The notes: a model not told the origin generated them from the letters alone. 11,332 nucleotides of DNA from Paracoccaceae bacterium (GCA_013214715.1 JABSSB010000007.1:22215-33546), one strand, 5' to 3'. Positions 1-7,752 are shown, numbered from the stretch's first letter. Numbers and translations: made by a program.

Positions 1-1328
1 ATATCGTCCCGCAGGCCGAGTTTCGCGATAGCATCATCAGCGACCTGCGTTTCGATCGACACCATGTCGACATCAGCGCGCATCAGCATTTCAAAACAGG
101 CCGACACTTCGACAGGGCTCACATAGGTAACCAGAGGCTCTTTCAAACCCACCAAATCAAGATGCGAGCGGGTGTAGCCTTCGGGGCGACAGATGACGGC
201 GCCGTTGAATTCCGAATAGTTTGTCGCTTCGTCAAATCCGCTGCCCTTGCGCGAGAAGAACCCATCCACAACTTCGTAAAACGGATCCGAGAACTTGTAG
301 GTCGCACAGCGTGCCTGTTCTGCCGCAGACAGCAACGACGCTTGTAAGCAATCCGGTTCAGCCCATGGGAAGGACGCGTCAAAAGCCAGTGTCGGCATCA
401 AAGCGTCCAGATGCGCGTCCCAGTCATTCACGAATTTGATCGTATAGGGGCGATCCGGTTCGGCTCGCAGCATCGCGGTTTGCACCAGCAGGGTGAAAAA
501 GCCGCGACCGGGCAGGGCTTCGTCAGTGAAAGGCGGGTAGCCATTCCCAGTGACCAGAAGGATCGGCTCCGGCGCGTTCGGATCAGCAGTCAGCGCAGTC
601 TGCAAAGCTGTTTCCATCGGCATATTGTCGCTGTCGGTCTCGGTCTCGACCACTGACTCGGCGACGTCCTCGGTTTCAACCACAACCGGTTCGGGTGCGG
701 CCTCAACAACTACTTCCTCGACCGGCTCAGGTTCGGCGACGGTTTCAACGACCTGAGGCTCTTCTTCCTCGATGATCTCTTCAACCTCGGTGACGCTCTC
801 TTCGTTGGCGTCGTCAGGCGTTGGTGCCAAATTGCCGGGGATCACTATGGATGGCGCGCTGATTGAGGTCTGAACCGCCACGACCGGGGCCAGGGTCGCA
901 GTCGCTCCATCGGCCTCATCTTCAACTTCGACCGCGATTTCCGCGGCGGCCAACTTTTCGGCATTGTCGCTCGGTGCATCGGATCCCGGCATCGCGACTG
1001 GTTCCTGCAAGGCGGCGGTCACGGTTGGTGTTTCTCCGGGCAGGCAGGGCAATTTCAGCACCATGCCAATTTCGATAATGTCCGGTTTGCGCCCAATCGT
1101 TTTGCGATTGGCCTGATAGATCAGGTCCCAATCGGTGTCGTTGCGACGCTCGTAATACTTGCGCCCGATCTTGCGCAGCGTGTCGCCGCGTTCAACCGTG
1201 TGCTCGGTGCATATTTCGGGCGTTTGTGAAGCTTCCTGTGCCGCGGCGATGCCGCCTGCGAGCCCAACCATCAAGGCCGGAGCAAGCGTCCTGGCGATGT
1301 GGGAAGGTTTCAGTCCTTTCTTGTCCAT
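1..1328 (-). CDS. Exported LysM domain + periplasmic solute-binding-domain protein (partial, runs off the left edge)
   Basis: The frame is open from ATG at 1328 to the window edge (442 complete codons), so the C-terminus is missing. Residues 1-31 look like a signal peptide: a KK-containing N-region, then a hydrophobic stretch (LAPALMVGLAGGIAAA). Residues 41-94 form a LysM domain: HTVERGDTLRKIGRKYY, then DWDLIYQANR and a VLKLP ending. By family knowledge LysM binds peptidoglycan. A linker rich in Glu, Val and Pro follows (densest around 175-235). From about 254 the sequence resembles family 3 solute-binding proteins: GNGYPPFT, GRGFFTLLVQTA, FDASFPW and a FSDPFYEVVDGFF stretch. I infer a cell-wall-tethered periplasmic binding protein; its ligand cannot be told. 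It is the last visible gene of the kinase/FHA/PP2C set, 34 bp after the phosphatase. GGAAG lies close to the ATG and AAGGA lies 13 nt upstream, so the ribosome site is not ideal. No membrane permease gene is nearby, which favours sensing over transport. Confidence 0.82.
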   Translation of the reverse strand, partial: MDKKGLKPSHIARTLAPALMVGLAGGIAAAQEASQTPEICTEHTVERGDTLRKIGRKYYERRNDTDWDLIYQANRKTIGRKPDIIEIGMVLKLPCLPGETPTVTAALQEPVAMPGSDAPSDNAEKLAAAEIAVEVEDEADGATATLAPVVAVQTSISAPSIVIPGNLAPTPDDANEESVTEVEEIIEEEEPQVVETVAEPEPVEEVVVEAAPEPVVVETEDVAESVVETETDSDNMPMETALQTALTADPNAPEPILLVTGNGYPPFTDEALPGRGFFTLLVQTAMLRAEPDRPYTIKFVNDWDAHLDALMPTLAFDASFPWAEPDCLQASLLSAAEQARCATYKFSDPFYEVVDGFFSRKGSGFDEATNYSEFNGAVICRPEGYTRSHLDLVGLKEPLVTYVSPVEVSACFEMLMRADVDMVSIETQVADDAIAKLGLRDD

Positions 1329-1362
1329 TCTTCCAGTCGTCCTTTTTTGTCGACCCAACGGG

Positions 1363-2130
1363 TCAGGCTACTTTGATGACCGCGATCGAGACATTGTCCT
1401 GATCAGGGTCGTCGAGTGATTCAATGGCGTCCATCAGCGCACCCACAAGCGTGCGGGAGCTGTCTTCCTTGTGTTGATTCACGATCTCTGAGATTTCAGA
1501 ATCCGATAGGAACAAAAGCCCGTCGCTGCCCGCAATCACGATATTTCCTGATGCAAGGGGCACGGGTTCCCTGCCATTGTCGATTTTGGCGATGTCGGCC
1601 CCCATCAGGACCGATGTCAGGCAGTTGCGATCGGGATGTGTCCGCGCGGTATCGGGATCCATTTGTCCCATCGCTGCCATCATGTCGATATGCGGCGCGA
1701 GCGAATGGTCTTCATTTACCTGGCGCAAGGCTTCTCCGTCGTAAACAAACAGGACGGAGTCCCCGACCGAAACCCAATGCAAATTCCGGTCGACCACCAC
1801 CGGCGCCACGAGCGTCGTGCCCATACCGGCCAATTCCCGATGATCCGCAACATGCGACGCGATGTGGTCATTGGCTTCGCGCACTGCGTTTTCCAGCAAC
1901 ACGGAAATCGTGTCTGGCAGCACCTCGGCCTCTCCCAAACGCGGGCTCAGCGCCGACATGAACCCATCGACGGCCAGACGGCTTGCAATGTCACCGGCTT
2001 CATGACCTCCCATCCCGTCGGCGATCACGACAAATCCCGGATGGTCATGATAGGGAAAACAGATTTCGATCGCGTCTTCCTGATGCTCGCGTTTCCCCCG
2101 ACTGATCGAGCCTGCAACATCATACTGCAT
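1363..2130 (-). CDS. PP2C-family Ser/Thr protein phosphatase
   Basis: This 255-residue protein has the usual length and motif order of a stand-alone bacterial PP2C (PPM) phosphatase. Visible are REHQEDA at 14-20 (metal Asp19), VIADGMGGHEAGD at 35-47 (metal Asp38/Gly39), GMGTTL at 102-107, WVSVGDS at 119-125, NEDHS at 139-143, GSDGLLFLSD at 201-210 (Asp203) and DNVSIAVI at 245-252 (Asp245). All expected metal-binding acidic residues are present, so it should be an active Mn/Mg-dependent enzyme in the cytosol. There is no signal peptide or membrane segment. A strong ribosome site (AGGAGG, bases 2139-2144) precedes the ATG. The gene starts 14 bp after the FHA gene stop and sits in the same set as a Ser/Thr kinase. 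I infer that it reverses phosphorylation by that kinase or dephosphorylates the FHA protein. Related PP2C enzymes also occur in type VI secretion clusters, but no tss gene is visible here. Confidence 0.93.
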   Translation of the reverse strand: MQYDVAGSISRGKREHQEDAIEICFPYHDHPGFVVIADGMGGHEAGDIASRLAVDGFMSALSPRLGEAEVLPDTISVLLENAVREANDHIASHVADHRELAGMGTTLVAPVVVDRNLHWVSVGDSVLFVYDGEALRQVNEDHSLAPHIDMMAAMGQMDPDTARTHPDRNCLTSVLMGADIAKIDNGREPVPLASGNIVIAGSDGLLFLSDSEISEIVNQHKEDSSRTLVGALMDAIESLDDPDQDNVSIAVIKVA

Positions 2131-2145
2131 CGATACGACCTCCTG

Positions 2146-2811
2146 TCATTCCGACTCTGACCAGCAAAAGTCTGGCCCGCACAAAGGGCAGAACCTCAGT
2201 GTTGTGTCACTGATACGAATTTCGTCGCCATCGCCGAGCGGTTCTGTCGCCAGAACTGGCATGCCGTTGCGCCGCACAATGTTCGATTTTCCGCCATGTC
2301 CAAGGTAGAACTGCCGCGTTTCTGGATCATATGCGACCACGGCATGGCTGGACCGCGAAATGCCCGCATCGCCGAAATTCAGTTGGACGGTTTGATCATC
2401 CCCGCGTCCGATCTGGCTGACACCCGCAAAGACCGGCAGTCCCGCGCCCCGTCCTGGCCCGGACACGATCACAAGCCATCCGGCGGGGAACATCGCCACG
2501 GGAATGTCTTGCTCGTCCGGGTCATTTGCCACCTCATCGCTGACCGGTCGCGAAGGCTCAAACCCCAAGAACGTTGTTTTGACCCTGTTCCCGCGCGCCC
2601 GACGGGGTTCCGAGGTCCTGGTGTCCGGAGAGGGGGAGTCGGGTGGTGTCGCATCGCGCAGGTCAATCTGCGAGTTGACGGGTTCCGGCTCCGATTTGGG
2701 CGCCGTGTCCTGATCCGGCAGCGCTTCGAGCATTTGCATCAGTGCTGCGACAGGGTCCGCCTCTGCGTCGGATTTGGCAGGGCCGGGGTCAAGCGGGCTT
2801 TGGCGTGTCAT
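2146..2811 (-). CDS. FHA-domain (phosphothreonine-binding) protein
   Basis: The 221-residue product has a disordered-looking Pro/Asp/Glu-rich N-terminal half (1-105) and an FHA domain at about 110-207. The FHA signature is intact: IGRG at 134-137, ISRSSHAVV at 151-159 and RNG at 181-183. These residues normally contact a phosphothreonine peptide. A basic patch with two adjacent threonines (RVKTTFLGF, 76-84) lies in the linker. It resembles short phosphorylation motifs in front of other bacterial FHA domains, so it may be a kinase target, but this is inference. The C-terminus carries three cysteines (CPLCGPDFC, 208-216), possibly a small metal or redox site. No signal peptide or membrane segment is seen, so it is probably cytosolic. 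The gene lies 20 bp after the kinase gene and 15 bp before the phosphatase gene. AGGAG precedes the ATG by about 9 nt. The likely role is adaptor or reader for the kinase. Confidence 0.9.
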   Translation of the reverse strand: MTRQSPLDPGPAKSDAEADPVAALMQMLEALPDQDTAPKSEPEPVNSQIDLRDATPPDSPSPDTRTSEPRRARGNRVKTTFLGFEPSRPVSDEVANDPDEQDIPVAMFPAGWLVIVSGPGRGAGLPVFAGVSQIGRGDDQTVQLNFGDAGISRSSHAVVAYDPETRQFYLGHGGKSNIVRRNGMPVLATEPLGDGDEIRISDTTLRFCPLCGPDFCWSESE

Positions 2812-2831
2812 GCACGTCGTCTCCTGATGGG

Positions 2832-4955
2832 TCAGCCGTCCTGATCGTCGGACAAGGACACGCGGGCCGTTGTGATTACGCCATTGCGATCAAGCTGGAA
2901 TTCTGCGGTGTCGTTGCCTTCGTCCACCAGCGTTTCCATGACCTTTTCCAAAGCCGCATGATCGGTCAAATCCAGGCCTGTGCCGGTTTCCGACAGGATC
3001 ACGTCTCCGGGCAGCAACTCACCACCTTTGGTGCGTACGACAACCGTTTTCCATGCGTCGCCTTGCTTGTGAATCTCAACCTCGGCGCCTGAGGCCAGCC
3101 CGACGGACCGGATCAGCGGAACCACCAGATCTCCGTTTTCGAAGCGGTCGCTACCGGCGGCCTTATAGGCAACTCGAACCTGTGTGGTTCCCTCTTCCGC
3201 GTCCCCCATGTCGGACAGGATCACGGCCCCCAGATCGCCACGGCGGGGCAATGCGTTGCCATTGACCGAAAAGATCGCAGCGCCCGGCGCAATCCAATCG
3301 GGAAGTGTGTCTGCGCTGCCATCTCCGCTGACATCCTTGATCAAGGCGATATTGGCATTGTTGGCGCGGCGCGGTGCAGCCGTGAAAGGCAGGCGCACAT
3401 CCCAGTGCGCATAAGCGATCTGCGGCTCCACAAGCGCGGCGGTCTGACCCGCCGCCATCGGCTCTGGCGCAGTCTCTGCCTGGGCCAGTGAGGCTGTCTC
3501 TATGCCGGCTGCGGGCTCGACCTCATCCGCGGCGGCCGGATCAATACTGGCGAGATCAGTGTCGTCTGTTTCCGTGGTCTTTGAAGGCGTCGTACTCGGC
3601 ACTGGCGCTAAGGCCGCGACGGACGGCGTTTGCCCCACAGCGCCATCATCGGGAAGGGCAATGACCGTTGAGGCGGGTTCGGTTTGCAACAGTCCGGCAA
3701 TTCCGCCGTCTATCCCCATGCTTTCGCCGCCAAACTCGACAGCCACGGCCCCAATGGCTCCCAAGACGACAAGACCGGCCAGACCTTTTGACAAGACGCC
3801 ACCCTTGCGGCGTGGCGTGGCTTCGCTATCGTCCCAAGCCGCCAGCGTTTCTTCGGCCAGAGGTGGGTCTTCAGCTTCTGAAAATAACTCGGCATTAGGG
3901 ACGTTACGTGTTTCTTCGACCGCTGCCTGAACTGCGCTGGCTAGCGCGTCCGCAGCGATGTCGCCCGGCTCACCGAGCGCGCCCATCGCGCTGCCGCGAT
4001 ATTCGTCAATGACACGCAGGTTGGCCTTTGAAATCAAATCCAGCCATTCTTCAGCGCTTTGCAGACGTTCTTTGGGCAGGATGTTCATGGCGGCATCGAC
4101 GGCCTGCAGGAAACCGTCGGGATAGCCGGGCACCCGCCCGGCCAGGCGTTGATGCGGATCGGGGCGGCCTTCGGCCAGTGCGGCCAGCCGTTCCTGCCCA
4201 TTCACAGGGGTTTCTCCAGTGATAAGGTGGAATAGGGTGGCCCCAAGAGCATAAAGGTCGCTCCATGGCCCCTGTTCGGACCCGGCTATGTAGAATTCCT
4301 GCGGTGAATAGCCGTCTTTGACAACGCGCAGCGCCGTCAGTGTCCGACTTTGTTTCGAAGCCTGAACCCGCGCTGCACCAAAATCGATCAGGACGGGCTC
4401 TCCGGTGCTGTCGATCAACACATTGTCCGGCGAGATGTCGCGATGGAGCATGTTGTTGCTGTGGATGTAACCGACGGCAGAAATCAGCTTTCGCGCAATC
4501 GAAACGATGTCATCAGGGGCAAAGGCTGCGCCACGATCCTCGATCAAATCCAGAAGATCTGGTCCATCGATGTAGTCGATGGCCATGTAGGCGGTTTCAT
4601 TGTCTTCAAAAACCTGGTGCACGCCGACGATGTTGGGATGTTGCAACACCGACAGGTTGCGCGCTTCATTGACAAAGAGCTTTACCACCGACTTCAGTTC
4701 GGACGTATGCGCCCGGGACCGCGCCCGCACCAAAGTGGCCGAGCGGCGACAGAAGGCGTTGGGAAAGCACTCCTTGATGACGACTGTCCGATCCAAGCTG
4801 TCCTTGGCCAAATAGGTGATCCCGAACCCACCATTGTTGAGAAACTCAGTGATCGTATACTGGCCATGCAAAAGCTTGGTGCCGGGCTGAAGCTCGTCTA
4901 CCACGCTGTCCATTCTGTCCCCACCATCGGCCGCTGGCTGCTGCCCGGAAGTCAT
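2832..4955 (-). CDS. Transmembrane Ser/Thr protein kinase with PDZ-like C-terminal region
   Basis: This is a 707-residue protein. The kinase domain covers about 33-310 and is intact: Gly-rich loop NGGFGITYLA (41-50), VIKECFP with the ATP lysine Lys61, a candidate helix-C Glu97, HRDISPDN (171-178, catalytic Asp173), DFG (191-193) and SPQE (217-220) in place of APE. The GGFGITYLA/IKE.FP style is typical of a broad class of bacterial receptor-like kinases. A hydrophobic segment at about 389-408 follows RRKGG and probably spans the membrane. A long Ala/Pro/Thr/Glu-rich linker (410-510) leads to a periplasmic part (about 511-707) with two PDZ-like stretches: IAPGAAIFSVNGNAL and LLPGDVILSETG. PDZ is my reading of short patterns and is less certain than the kinase. 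The start at 4955 is backed by AGGGGG 8 nt upstream, although the site lies inside the altered end of the HyuA gene. It is the first gene of a set with FHA, PP2C and LysM proteins. Confidence 0.92.
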   Translation of the reverse strand: MTSGQQPAADGGDRMDSVVDELQPGTKLLHGQYTITEFLNNGGFGITYLAKDSLDRTVVIKECFPNAFCRRSATLVRARSRAHTSELKSVVKLFVNEARNLSVLQHPNIVGVHQVFEDNETAYMAIDYIDGPDLLDLIEDRGAAFAPDDIVSIARKLISAVGYIHSNNMLHRDISPDNVLIDSTGEPVLIDFGAARVQASKQSRTLTALRVVKDGYSPQEFYIAGSEQGPWSDLYALGATLFHLITGETPVNGQERLAALAEGRPDPHQRLAGRVPGYPDGFLQAVDAAMNILPKERLQSAEEWLDLISKANLRVIDEYRGSAMGALGEPGDIAADALASAVQAAVEETRNVPNAELFSEAEDPPLAEETLAAWDDSEATPRRKGGVLSKGLAGLVVLGAIGAVAVEFGGESMGIDGGIAGLLQTEPASTVIALPDDGAVGQTPSVAALAPVPSTTPSKTTETDDTDLASIDPAAADEVEPAAGIETASLAQAETAPEPMAAGQTAALVEPQIAYAHWDVRLPFTAAPRRANNANIALIKDVSGDGSADTLPDWIAPGAAIFSVNGNALPRRGDLGAVILSDMGDAEEGTTQVRVAYKAAGSDRFENGDLVVPLIRSVGLASGAEVEIHKQGDAWKTVVVRTKGGELLPGDVILSETGTGLDLTDHAALEKVMETLVDEGNDTAEFQLDRNGVITTARVSLSDDQDG

Positions 4956-6627
4956 ATGATCGTCCCCCTACCTTTCGCAGCGCAGGCTTCTCGGATGCTG
5001 TCCGTCGACAGTGTCCAGGCCCGATCACATCCACCGCCAGCCGCGTCTGTAGCGAAAGCAGCCCCTCGCGCCCCTTTAATCCGGCCCGCAACAGCAGATG
5101 ATCGGCAAGATTTTCGGGATCAGAGCCCAAGGGTTGGTCGTCTTCGGCCAGCGCGGTTTGCAGCAAGGCCAGTTGTGTCTGCTCGGTCATCTGGTTGCGG
5201 ATGATCTGCGCCATGGTCTCTGGGCTGTTGGCCAGGACGTTGCCATGCCCGGCGCGTTTACGTGCCAACAAGGCCAAAGCCTTCTTGGCGGCGTCGCGAT
5301 CCCAGCCCGACTGCAGCCCCAATGCATGACAGGCATCGCTGGGTGTGACAGCGCAAATCTGGACCATACCGCGATCCACCAGACGGTTCAGCACGCCCTG
5401 ATCCCGCCGGTTGCGCAGAACTTCGGCCATTGGGCGCAGCGCCGGTCCAATCCGCCCCAGCAGGGCAGCCTGCGCCTCTCCCAGCGCGGCGGCGGATGAC
5501 ATGCCTGGCACCGCGCGCAGGAACCGCGCATCCTGTTCCGACGGCACCGCCGCGGCCAGTTGCATATCCAGCACCTGATGCACCAGATCGGGCGCGTCCA
5601 TCGCAGCCAACGCTACGGGCACCACGCGCCGCGGGCCCAGCCGGACACCGCCTTGCAGGCCTGAGGCATTCACATGCACTTCACTATCGCCGCCCAGCCC
5701 CGTGGTGCGCATGGCCACCGCTTCGACCATCGTGCGCACGCCGCCGACTCGCGCACCCAGCGGATCAATCGCCGGGCGCCCATTCCGCAGCAGGGCGACA
5801 TCCGTGGTCGTGCCGCCAATGTCTGATACTAGCGCGGTGTCGCTACCCGTCAGCCACCGCGCCCCGACGAGCGAGGCGGCAGGGCCACTCAGGATCGTTT
5901 CAATCGGCTTGGCGCGGGCCTGATCCGCGCTCATCAACGCGCCGTCCCCGCGCACCACCATCAGCGGCGCAGTGATCCCGATGCGCTGCAATTCCTGCGC
6001 GGCGCGATCGATTAACCCATCGATTAGCCCGATCAAACGCGCGTTCAACAGCGCCGTCAGCGCCCGTTTCGGACCGTTGAGCTTGGCCGACAACTCATGC
6101 GAGCAGGTCACAGGCGCGCCTGTCACCTCGGCCACAAGACGCGCGGCGGCCAGTTCATGCTCCGGGTTGCGGGTGGCAAACTGCGCGGCCACGGCATAAC
6201 CGCTGGCCCCCGCGCCCGGCCCAGCCAGCCATTGCCGCAAACCTGTGTGATCCAACGGCGCGACCTCCGTCCCGGCATGGCTGTGCCCACCCGCCAATTC
6301 CAGAACCGGATCGCCGCGCAAGGCCTCTGACAGGCCATGCTTGTCCAAATCCCCGGCACGAAACCCGATATAAATCAATCCGACAGAGCCGCCCTGACCT
6401 TCGACCAAAGCATTGGTGGCCAAAGTCGTTGACAGTGCCGCCAGACCAATCTCGGCCGCGTCAGATCCGGTCTGCACCAGCACCTTGCGCACGGCGGCGC
6501 CTACGCCAAGGGCCAGATCCTGTCGGGTTGTCAGCGCCTTGCCCTTGGCCAGCACATCTTTGCCGTCGCGGATCAGCACCGCATCGGTGAATGTCCCGCC
6601 TGTGTCCACACCCAGCGCCAGTGCCAT
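4846..6627 (-). CDS. Hydantoinase/oxoprolinase family (HyuA-type) protein, C-terminus apparently truncated
   Basis: The product is 593 residues from ATG at 6627. The frame also allows TTG at 6642, but GGGGAG 5 nt before 6627 supports the ATG. The actin-like ATPase motifs of the family are present: GVDTGGTFTD (6-15), LSTTLATNALVEG (65-77), VVRGDGALMS (224-233), ETILSGPAAS (243-252), SDIGGTTTDVAL (268-279) and later AVTPSDACHALGL. Relatives use ATP to open hydantoin or 5-oxoproline rings, usually with a HyuB partner, which is absent here. At about residue 537 the protein reads VIGPG where relatives, as I recall them, have a GLGAS-like motif followed by roughly 100 or more conserved residues. 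Here the frame instead continues as an Arg-rich tail and overlaps the kinase gene by 110 bp out of frame. I read this as loss of the 3' end by deletion or rearrangement, so the gene may be non-functional. The substrate cannot be told. Confidence 0.75.
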   Translation of the reverse strand: MALALGVDTGGTFTDAVLIRDGKDVLAKGKALTTRQDLALGVGAAVRKVLVQTGSDAAEIGLAALSTTLATNALVEGQGGSVGLIYIGFRAGDLDKHGLSEALRGDPVLELAGGHSHAGTEVAPLDHTGLRQWLAGPGAGASGYAVAAQFATRNPEHELAAARLVAEVTGAPVTCSHELSAKLNGPKRALTALLNARLIGLIDGLIDRAAQELQRIGITAPLMVVRGDGALMSADQARAKPIETILSGPAASLVGARWLTGSDTALVSDIGGTTTDVALLRNGRPAIDPLGARVGGVRTMVEAVAMRTTGLGGDSEVHVNASGLQGGVRLGPRRVVPVALAAMDAPDLVHQVLDMQLAAAVPSEQDARFLRAVPGMSSAAALGEAQAALLGRIGPALRPMAEVLRNRRDQGVLNRLVDRGMVQICAVTPSDACHALGLQSGWDRDAAKKALALLARKRAGHGNVLANSPETMAQIIRNQMTEQTQLALLQTALAEDDQPLGSDPENLADHLLLRAGLKGREGLLSLQTRLAVDVIGPGHCRRTASEKPALRKVGGRSYDFRAAASGRWWGQNGQRGRRASARHQAFAWPVYDH

Positions 6628-6650
6628 GTCAACTCCCCGCAAATCCCCTT

Positions 6651-6676
6651 GCGCCGTGATGCCGCCTCACCGGCGC
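6651..6676 (-). terminator. Bulged GC-rich hairpin between queG and the HyuA gene
   Basis: On the minus strand GCGCCGGTGA and TCACGGCGC can pair as a 9-bp stem with one bulged G around a 7-nt loop. It lies 22 bp after the queG stop and 23 bp before the HyuA start. No T-run follows, so it is not a classic intrinsic terminator. It could be a transcript-stabilising or attenuating hairpin. Confidence 0.3.
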
Positions 6677-6698
6677 GAAGGCCAGCCTATGTGCGACC

Positions 6699-7733
6699 TC
6701 AAAGGCCCAGCCGCGCCACCGCCCAGCGGGCGGCATCGGCCACAGCCGGATCAGGGTCATCGATCAGCGCCTGTGCTGCGCTGCATAACCGCGCGTCGCC
6801 CGAATTGCCAATGGCATAAAGCACATTGCGTACAAACCGATCCCGCCCGATCCGCTTGATCGGAGAGCCGGAAAACCGCGCCCGAAATGCTGCATCATCC
6901 AAACCGGCCAGTTCCACTAAATCCGGTGCCAACAGATCCTGGCGCGCGGCATAGCGCATCTCCTTTGCGTCCACGGCAAATTTGTTCCATGGGCAGGCGG
7001 CCAGACAATCATCGCAGCCATAGATGCGATTGCCCATCTGAGCCCGCAACTCTGGCTCCACTGACCCTTTGTGTTCAATGGTCAGATAAGAAATGCAGCG
7101 CCGCGCATCCAATTGATACGGCGCCGGGAAGGCGTCGGTTGGACAGGCATCAAGACAGGCACGGCATGACCCGCAATGATCTTGCTCAGCCGCATCGACG
7201 GGCAATTCAAGCGTGGTGAACACACATCCCAGAAAACACCAGTTTCCCCAATCACGGCTGACCAGATTGGTATGTTTGCCCTGCCACCCCAACCCGGCCG
7301 CCTCTCCCAGCGCCTTTTCCGGCACAGGTGCTGTGTCGACAAACACCTTCACCTCGCCGCCGCCCTCTGCAATCAGCCACCGCGCCACGCGTTTGAGCCG
7401 TTTTTTCACGAGATCATGATAATCGCGGTTCTGCGCATAAACCGAAATCGCGCCGCGATCTGGCTGCGCAAGGATGGCGCGGGGGTCATGGTCAGGCGTG
7501 TAGCTCTCCGCCAGCATCAGAACTGAGCGTGCCTCGGGCCATAAAGCCTGCGGATCGCCGCGCCAGTGCATTCTCTCGGCCATCCAGCCCATCTGCCCGT
7601 GCCAGCCCCGCGCGACAAAGCTCTCCAGCCGCCCCATCACCTGCGGCACAGCATCGGGGCGGCAAATGCGCGCCGCGACAAAGCCTTCCTCAAGGGCGCG
7701 CGCGACCAACCGCGTTTTCAGCGCCGCGCTCAT
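6699..7733 (-). CDS. queG: Epoxyqueuosine reductase QueG
   Basis: QueG reduces epoxyqueuosine to queuosine in the wobble position of tRNAs with GUN anticodons, using cobalamin and two 4Fe-4S clusters in the cytosol. The 344-residue product matches the family along its length. FVDTAPVPEKALGEAAGLGWQ (131-151) holds the conserved catalytic Asp133. WCFLGCVFT follows at 165-173. The ferredoxin-like Cys set is CGSCRACLDACP (187-198), with RRCISYLTIEHKG (211-223) and GCDDCLAACPWNKF (239-252). The C-terminus (about 300-344) looks like a short HEAT-type repeat (RNVLYAIGN, ALIDDPDPAVADAARWAV). I chose ATG at 7733, preceded by GGAG. A longer GTG start at 7817 would put the hairpin element into the protein and is unlikely. 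All cluster cysteines are present, so it should be functional. Confidence 0.95.
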   Translation of the reverse strand: MSAALKTRLVARALEEGFVAARICRPDAVPQVMGRLESFVARGWHGQMGWMAERMHWRGDPQALWPEARSVLMLAESYTPDHDPRAILAQPDRGAISVYAQNRDYHDLVKKRLKRVARWLIAEGGGEVKVFVDTAPVPEKALGEAAGLGWQGKHTNLVSRDWGNWCFLGCVFTTLELPVDAAEQDHCGSCRACLDACPTDAFPAPYQLDARRCISYLTIEHKGSVEPELRAQMGNRIYGCDDCLAACPWNKFAVDAKEMRYAARQDLLAPDLVELAGLDDAAFRARFSGSPIKRIGRDRFVRNVLYAIGNSGDARLCSAAQALIDDPDPAVADAARWAVARLGL

Positions 7734-7752
7734 ATTTCTCCGCTTTCCAAAT

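Noticed and set aside
550..756. Ser/Thr-rich repetitive plus-strand frame
   Set aside because: It is the complement of the Glu/Val/Pro-rich linker of the LysM protein; its repeats come from that low-complexity region.
1416..2160. Two plus-strand open frames (181 and 174 residues) opposite the phosphatase
   Set aside because: They overlap each other in different frames, are rich in Arg, Pro, His and Cys, and mirror a well-supported PP2C gene.
2296..2844. Plus-strand open frame of 182 residues opposite the FHA gene
   Set aside because: The minus-strand frame carries a complete FHA signature; the plus frame has no recognisable domain.
1..4955. Assignment of the kinase module to a type VI secretion system
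   Set aside because: No tss or tag gene is visible, and kinase, FHA and PP2C families also occur elsewhere. The left flank is needed to decide.
4350..5204. Long plus-strand open frame of 284 residues opposite the kinase and the HyuA end
   Set aside because: It is antisense to strong kinase motifs (HRD, DFG), shows no family motif, has no good ribosome site, and long antisense frames are expected in GC-rich DNA.
5430..5975. Plus-strand open frame of 181 residues opposite the HyuA gene
   Set aside because: The composition is dominated by Pro, Arg and Ala, as expected for an antisense reading of a GC-rich gene.
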